Assembly: GCA_003254905.1 (NCBI GenBank)
Contig: QANU01094673.1
Coordinates: 370,558 to 434,557 of the forward strand
Source of the DNA: Nissolia schottii
Taxonomy: Eukaryota; Streptophyta; Magnoliopsida; Fabales; Fabaceae
Reading direction: 5' to 3'
Length of the DNA stretch: 64,000 nt
The stretch's first letter is position 1. The number at the start of each line of letters is the position of its first letter. Below the pieces are notes generated by a model. That model ran no database searches. It was not told where the DNA came from and saw nothing but the letters and a program-made list of their open reading frames with translations. Positions 12,381-22,954 of this stretch are shown here, in pieces. Made by a program: the position numbers and the translations under genes.

Positions 12381-12658
12381 TATGAGGTTCTTTATGAGTG
12401 TGCTACGACCACTTAACTATTAGGTTATTAAACGCTTAAGTCTTGTAGACTCTATCGCTTTCTTGTATATGTACATCTTGTTAAAAAGCGCACAGCTCAT
12501 ATTTTATAAAGTAAGGAAAAGTTTCAAACCGATCTATATTTTCATAAGCAGATTATTTTCTAAAGTATAGGGACTATAAGTAATCCCGACCAAATCAGAT
12601 AACAACCTTACGTGGCGTATTTTATAGCATAAATAGCTAGTATGGGTGTTTCATCAGG

Positions 12659-13620
12659 CAAGTTGGCAGAGCCTCTTGTGTGCACGTTCCTGCCCTGACC
12701 TTGCTTTCGAGCACGTTTTGAGCTGGCTGACCGGGCCTTGTATTCCTCACCATCCCAGTAGTGCTTCAAGGCCGCCAGCTGGTGCTGGTCCAGAGTCATC
12801 CAATCGGGTTTTGGGGTCTTCCTCGAATTGATATCCCGATAGAGCTACTGTAGGGGTTGCCCAGCTCTGTAGTTGAAAGCCTTCTTCATGGCTTCCTCCT
12901 CCTGCGGATCGATAGTAAAATGATCCTAAAAAATAAACACAGTTTAATAACTAAATTATCAAATAACACAATTTATGTAATTACTTAATTTTTCACCTTG
13001 AAGACATTGTACATGTGGTCCTTCTCATCAGGTCGGAGATCCTGCCACTTGAAGACGAGCCGACTATAGCATTTCTTCACCGTCTCCGTCACAACTCGAT
13101 TTCCAAGAGAGTGAGGAATAAACCTATACAGACATAAAATCAAAACGTGTTAAATAATTATTAATAAATAATAATATAAAAACTTGCAATTTAATTAATT
13201 AACAAATAAATCAAAATATTAATTACATACCCGCTAAACCTAGGATCGACTCGCAGAGGGGGGCGATCCTTAGTCAAGGATGACTCAGTGCGCGGGCCAC
13301 TACCAATCGGAGTAGTACCCTCCGCCTGCTGGGTCTCAGTGAAGGTGGGAGTACTCTCTGACGGCTGGCTATCAAGAGAAGGAGGGGAATTAGCAGGGGA
13401 GCAATGTCAGAATAGCTCCCGAACCTCTCATGAGACGCTGCCGGCAGACAACATGAAAGTCAGCGGCGGATGGTCACCAGCAGACAGACCAGGTGGGCAT
13501 AAAACCCTCCTCTATCGGAGATCTGTCAGAACGGGTCGTCCTGCCTCCCCTCCCTTGCCCACCGTGTCACATAGGGAAGTAGGCGGGCACCTTTCCCTTT
13601 CCTTTGTCGCCAACCATTAG
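12659..13620 (-). pseudogene. 5' part of the CACTA A second gene (Transposase_24/TNPA-like)
   Basis: Minus-strand exons are homologous to 48370-49311 of CACTA B. They include a short N-terminal exon starting at ATG 13619 (a basic Lys/Gly run), a Ser/Pro/Thr-rich segment, the block around KCYSRLVFKWQDL (about 13010-13090) and the block around [25 protein letters not shown] (12659-12799). Plant En/Spm elements carry such a gene, and its product or splice relatives (TNPA) bind the subterminal repeats. LTR c cuts it at 12654. Frames are broken in the first exon region. Copy A keeps an ATG where copy B has ATA. Confidence 0.7.
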
Positions 13621-15180
13621 TACTATATAACTATACAAAATTAAAAAAAAATTTAAGTTAACACAATTAACTTAAATTAAGCCAATCAAATGATAGGGAA
13701 CAAATTAGACCACGTCAAAAAGGAAAAATTAGTGCATAAGCAAATCTTGTTAAAAATTTTAAATTCTAATAACCAATTCAAAATTTTATTTGCATAAGGA
13801 TAAAAATGATACTTATATCATATATATATATATATATATATAAAGGTGTAAATATTTAATCGTTTCTTTTAGTCCAAATTATGATAATCATAATGTGTTA
13901 TGAAATACGCAATAAAGTGTCTACACTATTTTTTTTACGTAGACATAGCACAATTATTTGCAAAATAATATTTTAATTTTAAGGATGAGTTACTGGTAAG
14001 TTATGTGAATTAGAAATTAAAACAAAAATGCTACATGTACACCCAATTTTATACACCCATACAAACTTTATTCTCATCAGTGTAAAATATTACACACTTA
14101 TAGATAATATTCTCAATTATACTTAATTAAGTGCACAAACATTACAGGTATTAAAACACAAACTTTATATATATAAGTATAAGATGTATATATGGTGTAT
14201 ATTTTTTAGTATACATATAACAGGACTCAAATTAAAATGTCACTCTACTGATAACAGGCACAGCATAAATCAACTTAGCCGTGAGCAATTAATAATTTCT
14301 CCTAAGTTTACCAAAAAAAAAAAAACCAATAAAATCTCCTAATATCCACGGAAAGTAATCCATCATAGTCAAAGCATCACGCAGAAGCACTACTAAATAG
14401 CAACTTCCACTTCGCCCTTCCTATTTTTTCCTCTAAGTGAAAAATTCTCGATTGCCAGTTATACAAACGTTAAAGACCAAAGTGCCCCTAACCTCGTGCA
14501 GAAACTGAAATCAAATCACAAACCCAACCTAACACCCGTGCATCTTGTACGACTAATTAATTTAATTCAAAAACTTAAATTACTCACAATTAATTTTTAT
14601 TGCATATTTTTCCACTGTCCATAAACATATAACCCAAAACCCACCAGATTTTCACGTTCTTGTATTAACCAAGACAAATCCTAAAGAACAATTGTTAACC
14701 AGAACTTTCATTATGCAAGTGCCAATAGTATACTTCATCAATATAATTATAGAACAGTGACTTTGCCATAAGTTAGATAAACAATACTAACAAAAGTGCA
14801 GGACGGTACAAACAACACTTTCAATTTCTACTTTCTTTAAGAGAGAAAAATAAAATAAAATAAACAATTTTTTTTATAAAAAATTTAAAATTATATTTAT
14901 CAAATGCAAAATAACCCAATCTAACAACATCGAAGTAACCCAATCTATTGTACCCTAACAACAAAGCAGCAACCTCAAATGGCAGACTCACCTCAAATGG
15001 TGGCGCAGCGGTGGCGGCATTCTTGACTGCTCCGGCGGCGGCAAGCGTGAGATCGGCGGGGTAGGCGAGAGAGAGTGAGAGTTTAAGAGTCTTGAGAGAG
15101 CGTGAGAGTTTGAGGAGAGTGGAAAGAATGGAAGAGAGACTTTCTACCACGGGGGGAGGAGCTTTTAAAGCAATGGCGTT
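13621..15180. other. CACTA A internal non-coding region and gene 2 upstream region
   Basis: AT-rich sequence is collinear with 49320-52980 of CACTA B. It contains a TA microsatellite (13820-13842), an A-rich run and, at 14834-14850, the intact empty site (agagagaaaaataaaat) of the LTR element that sits at 50465-52621 in copy B. About 0.15 kb near 14030-14230 is absent from copy B. The minus frame at 14821-15150 is low-complexity and not supported as a gene. Confidence 0.6.
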
Positions 15181-15850
15181 TCAATTTACCGTCGGACATA
15201 TCTGACAGTAACTAGTGATTAAATGCTCAGGGTTTGAACTTTAGGGACATGCCAGTTCATATCCCGAGAACGTTAGTAAATATTAAATGTTAGGGTTTCC
15301 TACCAAATAATCGTCGGCTACAACTGACAATAAATATTTTACGCTCAGGATTTCAACGTTGGGGAAGACATGCCGATTCATATCCTGAGGCCGTTACCGT
15401 CGGACGAAACCGACGGTAACACATGCAATTATTACATGGTTGCTCATATTCTGAGGAGATTACCGTCGGCTACGACCGATGGTAAATATTTTAGGGTTTA
15501 GGGTTTTACAGGCAGTTAAGTCTGATAGTAATTGACTTTTTTTAAAATGTTTTTTTTAATTGTCCATATATTTTCTTCATTAATTATTATTTATTCGCAA
15601 TTAATTACACATTTTGCTTTGAGAAATTTATTTTATTATTTTCAATGCAAACAATTTATTTTATTTTACGTATAAATACCATTTAGATATAACATATATT
15701 ATTAATTGAATAAACTAACAAAATAGAAAATTACAATGTTTCTAATTGAATGTAACATATATATTACAAACTAAAACAATATATCATCCTAAAACGGGGT
15801 GAGTGCCATCATAGCTCTCAGTGGCCAATTCTGGGGTTCATTGCTTATCA

Positions 15851-15902
15851 GGATGGTGATGAGGCGAGGGTAGAAAATGTTATCTACCTCGCATCACCAT
15901 CC
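15851..15902. repeat. Hairpin in CACTA A subterminal region
   Basis: The arms ggatggtgatg..gcgagg and cctcgcatcaccatcc pair over about 20 bases around a short AT-rich loop. The same hairpin is at 53653-53704 in copy B. Confidence 0.8.
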
Positions 15903-16207
15903 CGATAATCAACGAGCTTCAAAGTTGAATTTTCCATGCACCGGTTGATCACCACCACCATGATCTATTATAGGGCCATCGATCAGGGGATTCGCCAACC
16001 TAGCCAATTGTGATCCTCTGATTAAGGTGCAGGTGGTGCGTGGGTGGAAAATATTATCTTCGCATTGTTGCATCCTTGAGAGTGGAACCTCCAATGGATG
16101 CGAAGGTAACATTTCCCCCCCCACGCATTAGTTGCACCATAATCGCAAACCACACACCCATAAAAAAATCGCACACCGGATTTGCCGACCTGGCCTTGTG
16201 ATCCTTC

Positions 16208-16309
16208 GATTATGGTGATGGCGATGCGAGGGTAGAAAATGTTATATTCACATCGTACGGGTGGATGTGAAGGTAACGTTTCTCCCCTCGCATCACCATC
16301 ACCATAATC
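16208..16309. repeat. ~100-bp foldback in CACTA A subterminal region
   Basis: The arms are about 46 bases each (gattatggtgatgg... and ...ccatcaccataatc) around a loop near gtacgggt, with few mismatches. The copy B version (54003-54098) is shorter at its base. Confidence 0.85.
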
Positions 16310-16953
16310 GGACCATCGTCACATTTTTGGGAGAGTTTGAGAGATTTTGGAAGAGTGGGAGTGGTGTATTCCACGGGGGCGGGGTTTTATAGCTTTGGGT
16401 GATCAGATTAATGTCAGATTAGTCTGAAGGTAATGGGTATTTATGGTTGGGTTGAACGCTGTGGAAAACGTGCTGGTTAGTATTTACGAGGAGGTGATTT
16501 CTGTGAAGGTTACCATCAAACAAACCTGATGGTATGGGGATGTTTATGGCTGGTTTGAACAATGTGAGCAGTGTGTCAGTTAGTATTTACGATGCAGTTA
16601 CCGTCGAACCTACCTGACGGTAAAGTGAGCACCCACACACCTGGCAGATTATAATTGGCTTGAATTTACCGTCTGCTATGACCGACGCTAATGTTTTTTA
16701 TTTTTTTAATAAAAAACCACACTTTTTTTAGTGTCAGTTAGTACCGACGGTAAGTTTTTTGCACCCTTCACCGTGAACAATTACCGTTGGTGTTACTATC
16801 GGTATTTAATTCCAACGGTAATCTAATGCCTCTTTGCCGGTTCTTTTTGCGCGAACCGGTTACCGTTGAAAAATGAGATAATTCTGATGGTAATACCGTC
16901 GGTTTGTGTCCGACGGTAATTTGTGGACGATAATAGTCAACTTTCTTGTACTG

Positions 16954-17254
16954 TAACAACACCCGTAGTTCTTAAAAGTTAACAGCAAAAGCTCTCCAAC
17001 TTTTCTATATTTATCAAACACAAAATGTTGGCTTTTGCATTTTGAGAGTATGAGAGCATTTTCAAAACGCTTTACCAGCCTTACTCCTGTGACCAAGAGT
17101 AAATTAGAGAAGCCCTCTAATCCAAAAGTATATCCATGTTGGGGAAAAAAAATATTGTTTAAGTGTTAAATAAGAAACTTTTTAAGACTCAATAAAATGG
17201 GATACTTATATCACCAAGGATAATTGATTAATTGATACTTTTTATTTTTAATAG
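16954..17254 (+). other. 3' end of AOP copy A intron 2
   Basis: From TAA at 16954-16956 the sequence is collinear with 54736-55034, ending in a pyrimidine-poor but usable acceptor (tttttaatag). This is the native intron of the dioxygenase gene flanking the CACTA insertion. Confidence 0.8.
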
Positions 17255-17500
17255 GCTTGGAGCAATGGAAGACTTCATGCTGTTAATCACAGAGTGATGA
17301 TGAGCGGAGATAAAGAGAGGTACTCGCTTGGGGTGTTTACAGCGCCAAAGGGAGAGGTGAAGATTGAGGCCCCCTCTGAGCTGGTGGATGAAAAAATGCA
17401 CCCTCTACGGTACCGGCCATTCTGTTATGGAGAGTACATCAAGTACGTTGGTTCAACTAGTCAAGGTGAAAATGCACTTGATGCATTTGCAGGTGTTTGA
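17255..17500 (+). CDS. AOP-type 2-oxoglutarate dioxygenase, exon 3 of copy A
   Basis: Last exon of a 2OG/Fe(II) dioxygenase, beginning [20 protein letters not shown] and ending DAFAGV before a stop. It contains the third iron ligand (His of NHRV) and the Arg-x-Ser pair (RYS) that binds 2-oxoglutarate. The frame is open, the acceptor AG at 17253-17254 is intact and the phase (0) equals that of copy B. The protein piece is 81 residues, one shorter than B, and differs from it mostly in the region [11 protein letters not shown]. Exons 1 and 2 are not in the window. They should lie left of CACTA A, as in copy B. Whether copy A is a functional gene cannot be judged here. Confidence 0.8.
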   Translation, partial: AWSNGRLHAVNHRVMMSGDKERYSLGVFTAPKGEVKIEAPSELVDEKMHPLRYRPFCYGEYIKYVGSTSQGENALDAFAGV

Positions 17501-19400
17501 TTTTATCATTGAAAAATGCTCATTTTGGTGTATCTTTGAGTCATTTTAATTCTTAAATTTTAAAATTTGACTTTTTAATCTTTGAACAAGTCAAAATAAT
17601 CTCTCAATTCATTATTATTATTGTATTGTCATGTTTTCATTAATTTTTTTGTATTAAATGAGAATGTGATATCAATAGAGGTCATGTAACAACAATAAAG
17701 GCTAAAAATATAGTTGTGACGACACTTGGAACTATAAATCTTAGTTGCTATTACAACTTCATTTACCACTATAGCTGTTTTGGCAACTTCATTTATAATT
17801 TCAAGTATATCTACAACTCATTTGCAGTCTCAATTATTGTTAATGTCCCTTTTAATGTGATAAATCAACGAAAACATGACAATATAGTAATGATAATGAA
17901 TTAATGGACTAATTTAATTAACAATTTACAATTTCAAAGATTAAAATGTCAAATTTTAAATTTCAAAAATCAAAGTGACTGAGGACCAAAATGAACATCA
18001 TAATGGTTTGATATCTATAAACATGTATGCGATGATCTAGTTTGGATTACTTTAATTTTAAAGTGTATGTAATAAGTGAGCGGAATGTTAAGAATATTCA
18101 TTGACTCAATTGGACTCTTTGTTTATGTAACTGACTATTGTATCGGGATCAATCACCTATAAGTGTATGTTTGCTTTTACTTTTGTAAAATTGACACTCA
18201 ATAATATTTTTTTTTGAGTCATACTCAACCTTAATCCTTTGTAGACTGCAAAAAAAAAAATCATAAATCATATGTAAATGTGACCATTACAGTAATTCCT
18301 AAACTATCGAAAAGTTGGAGAGATCATTTTCAAAATAGTATGAGTAACCGGTATGATACCACCCCACTAGATCTTCCATCACATAGCCTGAGTAACCGGT
18401 ATGATACCAGAGTTTGCAAAGGCTATAATCCACTCTCTAGGCACCACACTTGATAAAATTCCATTCAAGACCACCCAGTGCACACAAATTTATTCAAAAT
18501 TCTCAAAGATAGCTACTGATTTAGACATTAAGACAGAAAGGGTTGGAATTTCGCAAAGTCATAATCATATACTCTCACAGCCAACATCAAAATGTTGAAC
18601 ACTCCCACTAATACTCATTTTGAATGAGTAGTACTCTAGGAATCTTCAATCTTCAGTGTATGGATTTGCATCTCAGTTTGGTAAGCACAATTCCTGTACC
18701 AGAGAAAAGGACTTCATTCACCCCTGTGCCTTTAAGGTTAATGTCTCGTATATAATCCAGTTAAACATTCCGCTTGTAGTAATGTACAATTCCACAAAAA
18801 CAGAATTCCAACCCTTTCTGTCTAAATCAGCAACTACCTTATTGGGGCAGCCATCAATGAGAATAGGATAATAGGATAACTCTCCTTACCTTGTATAGTA
18901 TCTTATTCTTTGTGATGAAAGATCACATTTTCGCATTAAGAAAAAAATAAGTCCTCTAATCTTATGTATTTAATTATGTATTGAATCCTTATTTTATATA
19001 TTATCCTTCATTAGTATTAGAGTCGTATAATTGATTTTCTGATCATTAGATCTGTTGATAATTCTGTTTACTTTGTGTAAATCTAGAATTAGATTTGAAT
19101 TTTGTTTGATACCTCGTTTAAAAAGCATGATTATTTTGTATAATCTAACCACGATTGTGAAGGTTTTTTTTCTTTTTAAAAAAAGGGGAATAAAATAATG
19201 AAAACGAAAATATGGGTGAATTATAAATTTGACCATTGTATGGTTTTGCAATACTGAAACTGGTAACCTTACATTCCCATTTCAGAGCGTCTCGTTGACC
19301 ATGTCTGCAAGGGACAGGGGGAGCAGTGGCAGAGCTGAAATCGGCAACAACTTTACCGATTTCAGGGAGCTCTCGTTGACTGTACAGCGAGCATTCGCTG
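17501..19400. other. Spacer between AOP copy A and the MAIN-like pseudogene
   Basis: AT-rich sequence collinear with 55284-57260. The short frames (17716-17904, 18401-18598, 18656-18871) recur in copy B, but I recognise none of them and see no gene structure. It holds one conserved inverted repeat. Confidence 0.6.
18513..18837. repeat. Inverted repeat, ~35-bp arms, conserved in both copies
   Basis: Arm one (18513-18552, ctactgatttagac...) and arm two (18803-18837, ...gtctaaatcagcaactac) are imperfect reverse complements separated by 250 bp. The same arrangement is at 56296-56334 and 56586-56620. Confidence 0.8.
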
Positions 19401-19416
19401 ACCGTGCGAAGCTCCC

Positions 19417-19425
19417 TATATATAG
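19417..19425 (+). promoter_or_regulatory. TATA box of MAIN-like pseudogene A
   Basis: TATATATAG lies about 145 bp upstream of the ATG at 19568 and is preceded by short GC-richer repeats (tttcag.gagctctcgttgac). Copy B has TATGTATAG at the matching place (57271). Confidence 0.5.
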
Positions 19426-19567
19426 GGCGCTGAGTGTCACTCCCTTAGTGTTAAATTTGTAACAAAATTCTCTTCTTCTTGTGTTCTCTGTAAAAAAATT
19501 TACTAAGGAGAAATTATAAAAATATATTGTTCATGTGTAGTGTTGTGAAAAAATCAATTTAGTAGAT

Positions 19568-22428
19568 ATGGTGAGAGAGCACGTAGATACAACGGTGAAC
19601 TCTGAACTACATATTTCAGAAGTCATTCGCCAAAATCCTAATGAGGTTTGTTACTAAACATAATATGATTAATGTTATACTTTGTTTTTAAGTATGTTGT
19701 TAAAAATGGAGACACAGAGTATGTTTTACACTTAAGTAGATTAACAAAACAATTTTTGTACTTTTGAAAACTCTTTTCTATTTTCTTATTATTTTAAGAA
19801 TATTAATTATAAGTATTTTTTAATATATTAAAACTCTATCTTCTTTTTTTCCATTTATTTTTATGGTTACAACAAATGCAATACTTGACAAACATGAAGT
19901 ATCTGTCAAGGTACACTAATTTTAAAGAATGAATGTAGATGGTGGAAGCTATGATTTCTCAATAGACAACGCAATTAGCTGAGACTTTCATTTTATTAGG
20001 AAATAAGGATAAAGACTTTTTGTAATTATTTATTTTAATTATATATTTATAAATTTAAAATTACATTCTAATAACTTTTTCAAACGTGTAAATGTTAAAA
20101 TAATATATATGTACCACCATGGTTATTAAAAACGAGTTTTAAATCGTAAAATCGTACGAAAATCTAGTTAAATCGGAGGTAAAATCGTTTCTGTGTAAAA
20201 TCGTGTAAAATCGTGTAAAATCGGGTAAAATCGTGTAAAATCGTGTAAAATCGGAGGATTTGAATTTTGAAACTGTTGTATTTGAAGTTTGAAGTNTTCA
20301 TGTTCCCAATATTAGGCTTATTTTTTACATTAAAAATATTAAGTTATTAACAACACATTTATCAATTATTTTTATTAATTATTTTTTTATTATAGGAGCT
20401 GCGAGATTTACGGAGTAGGCACGGAAACATTGAGCCATCGAATTCCTTGATACGAGCCTATGCTAGTATGTGGGAGGTGGCTTCAATGTCTAGTATGGAA
20501 ATCAACCATGAGCTTGTTAATGCGCTTGTGGAGCGTTGGAGACCGGAGACCCATACATTTCATCTACCTCATGGCGAGTGCGCAATAACATTGGAAGATG
20601 TCACAATGTTACTGGGGGTTTGGTGTGATAGTCTACCTGTAACAGGACGTGACACAATATTCCTAGGACTGACCCTCCAAAATTTGTGTCACAAACTACT
20701 TAGGGTAATTCCTAACCCTTGTGATATGACAAGATCGTTTATATCTACGCTATGGTTACGTGAGAATTTTGGTGCTGAGATTCGCGATGATTTTGACGAG
20801 TATGACATACAGCAAGTAATATAGTGGCATGCCAGTGGATATATTTTGAGCTTCTGTGCCGATATTTTCTTGTGACAAGTACGGTAATTGGGTTCATTCA
20901 AAGTACTTGGCGTTGCTTCTCAATTTGGACGTCATTGAGGTCGTACATTTGGGGTTCAGCTGTATTGACTATACTTGACAGGGCATTATACCATGCTACA
21001 TGTGCCACATGTGTAGGAATCTATGGTTGTATGGTGCTCTTGCAAACGTGGGCATTTTATAGATTTTTTACACTTGCTCCCACGCCACAGGCCCTAGACC
21101 ACTATCCATTTCCCCTTGCGTTGAGGTAAAAAACTATGCGTATTTATTGATTCTATTAACAGGATAATTTGTTGTTTGTTAATTTTAATAATATAAAAAA
21201 TTGAAATTTATTATTTTAATAATATAATAATTTGTAGATGGCCGACATATGCATATACTCGTCGTGGCCAACCTTGTACAATAATAGAAATAAGAATGAC
21301 CATTGAATGTATGCACCCAGACCAGGTAGGCATTAATTAAAATATTGTTTATGTTAATTGTTGTGCATTAAAGTAGTCAATATTATTTGTATCTAAATTA
21401 TTCTTTTTCATGCCGTTTATCTGGCAACCATATCAGTATCTGGCAATTAATGCAGTCCTTCAAGTAGAGATCCAAAATATGAGAAATACTTGGTCAGTTG
21501 TCTGCCTGCTCGTTTGCTTTGAAACAGTGGAGTGACATGCAACTGACCACATTATGCGGCAATTCAGTTTGCTGCAGACACTGCCAGTTGGACCTAGTTG
21601 TAGTGTTTTGAGGAATGATCATAATCGGGATTTAAGGGGGAATCAAGCGATGCTAGCATTGGTTAACTGGATGCAAAGGCTTGATATATGGATTCAGATG
21701 TGGCTAAATCGCATACCACTAGTTAGCCAACTAGTTAATTCTTATAGATCTTCGGAGGAGTATTGGCAGTGGTACAGGAATAATGGACATCAATTTCTTA
21801 TGGAAGAATACCATGTTGACGATCTGGATGAGGTTTGGCAGACTGTGGTTCCCTCGCCGCCTCGTGTTCAGGTGACCCCAACCCAGGAGTTCTTTGGACA
21901 TGCACCGCCTTAGGCTCCTATACCACATTTCTTTGGCCACGCACCACCTCCAGGGCCCATGCCACATTTCTTTGGCCATGCAACCCCACATGAATTCTTC
22001 ACTCCTTTGCCCCCTCTGCGACCTGAAGAAGTTTATCTCCCAACGCTGACCTTTCACCAGAGTTTTAATCCTCAAGTTTCAAATTGGTTAGACGAACAAT
22101 ATGGTGATATGTCTTCATCGACATTGGAGCAATGACTACAACAAATTAAGGAAAACTTTACAGTATTCACCCCTAGGCCCTCGTTGTCTCATCGTCCTCA
22201 TTACGAACCTCCTCAAGTTGAAGTGACTCTATATAGGAGTTCGTTCGAGGTCAGATCATCTTCTGACGCTGGTGTAGGATCTTCTCATGATGGGGTAGGA
22301 TGTAGCAAGCCACAGACATCTTTTATGAGGTCTTTTCGTGTAGGATCTTAGATAGAGGGATTTTATCCAACATTTTTCTACTTCATAATTGAACATTGCA
22401 GCCTAGAATTATGTGATTTTGATGGCTA
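19568..22428 (+). pseudogene. Plant mobile domain (MAIN-like/PMD) pseudogene, copy A
   Basis: Four exons are recognisable: 19568-19645 (MVREHVDTTVNSELHISEVI), 20396-21125, 21238-21325 and 21416 to about 22428. Landmarks of the plant mobile domain are NALVERWRPETHTFHLPHGE, the TLEDVTMLLG box, RWPTYAYTRRGQ and FIWQPYQYL, then FETVE..HATDHIMRQF and a C-terminal tail with repeated PHFFGHAPP units. MAIN-like proteins are nuclear factors, and related domains occur in transposons. Defects: a TAG after IQQVI (20822), frame changes between about 20870 and 20960 shared with copy B, a TGA after VE (21534), an acceptor changed from AG to CG before exon 4, and in-frame TAG and TGA in the tail shared with B. 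Intron 1 carries an extra minisatellite block ending at an n. Confidence 0.8.
20150..20262 (+). repeat. 10-bp minisatellite (TCGTGTAAAA)n in copy A only
   Basis: About six units with one variant (TCGGGTAAAA), preceded by a looser aaatcgta-type run. The block from about 20115 to the n at 20296 replaces a short sequence at 57967-58010 in copy B, so it entered after the duplication. It may be longer than shown. Confidence 0.8.
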
Positions 22429-22545
22429 ATTGATAAGATTCGCATAATTGCCCTTTTATGGGCATAATTGAGAAAACTATAGTTTAAGCACGATTTTTGA
22501 ATGATTTTAATTGTCTCGAGTAACCTGTGAGTTTAACATCTTGTN

Positions 22546-22954
22546 CTACAACAAATTAAGGAAAACTTTACAGTATTCACCCCTAGGCCCTCGTTGTCTC
22601 ATCGTCCTCATTACGAACCTCCTCAAGTTGAAGTGACTCTATATAGGAGTTCGTTCGAGGTCAGATCATCTTCTGACGCTGGTGTAGGATCTTCTCATGA
22701 TGGGGTAAGATGTAGCAAGCCACAGACATCTTTTATGAGGTCTTTTCGTGTAGGATCTTAGATCGAGGGATTTTATCCAACATTTTTCTACTTCATAATT
22801 GAACATTGCAACCTAGAATTATGTGATTTTGATGGCTAATTGATAAGATTCGTATAATTGCCCTTTTATGGGCATAATTGAGAAAACTATAGTTTAAGCA
22901 CGATTTTTGAATGATTTTAATTGTCTCGAGTAACCTGTGAGTTTAACATCTTGT
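22546..22954 (+). repeat. Apparent unmerged contig overlap
   Basis: This 409-bp stretch repeats 22136-22544 with about four differences, directly across the n at 22545. Copy B has the sequence once. It is better read as two haplotype contig ends than as a biological duplication. Confidence 0.8.

Larger units (their letters stand above)
9142..12653 (+). mobile_element. Solo LTR (LTR c) nested in CACTA A, with a misplaced contig inside
   Basis: It starts TGTAACATCTCACTTTTTCC at 9142 and ends GGGTGTTTCA at 12653. The 5-bp duplication TCAGG is present at 9137-9141 and 12654-12658. The flanks, read together, match the uninterrupted 'gcgtgtcgggcaagctggcag' of CACTA B near 48357, which confirms the insertion. 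Only 9142-9809 and 10937-12653 are LTR sequence. The part between the n at 9810 and 10936 is CACTA sequence placed there by scaffolding. No internal region is present, so it is a solo LTR of the same family as LTRs a and b. Confidence 0.8.
6213..16953 (-). mobile_element. CACTA (En/Spm) transposon, copy A, right portion
   Basis: This is the right part of a CACTA element whose left end is outside the window. Its right terminus at 16953 reads TTCTTGTACTG, a mutated form of TTCTTGTAGTG, followed by TAA. It carries a TNP2-type transposase remnant, a Transposase_24-type gene and a right subterminal region full of TTACCGTCGG/CCGACGGTAA motifs, all homologous to CACTA B. It sits at the same site upstream of AOP exon 3 as CACTA B, so it is the duplicate of that insertion. 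An LTR (c) is nested in it, and the contig order between 7460 and 10936 is unreliable. Confidence 0.85.
15181..16953. repeat. Right subterminal repeats of CACTA A
   Basis: Many direct and inverted copies of a motif close to TTACCGTCGG and its complement CCGACGGTAA recur at irregular spacing, often as facing pairs. In En/Spm elements the subterminal repeats are binding sites for the TNPA protein and are needed for excision. Two long hairpins (15851-15902 and 16208-16309) lie among them. Confidence 0.85.

Noticed and set aside
18401-18871. Short ORFs shared by both copies downstream of AOP
   Set aside because: Shared because the block is duplicated. No known domain, and they overlap the arms of an inverted repeat.
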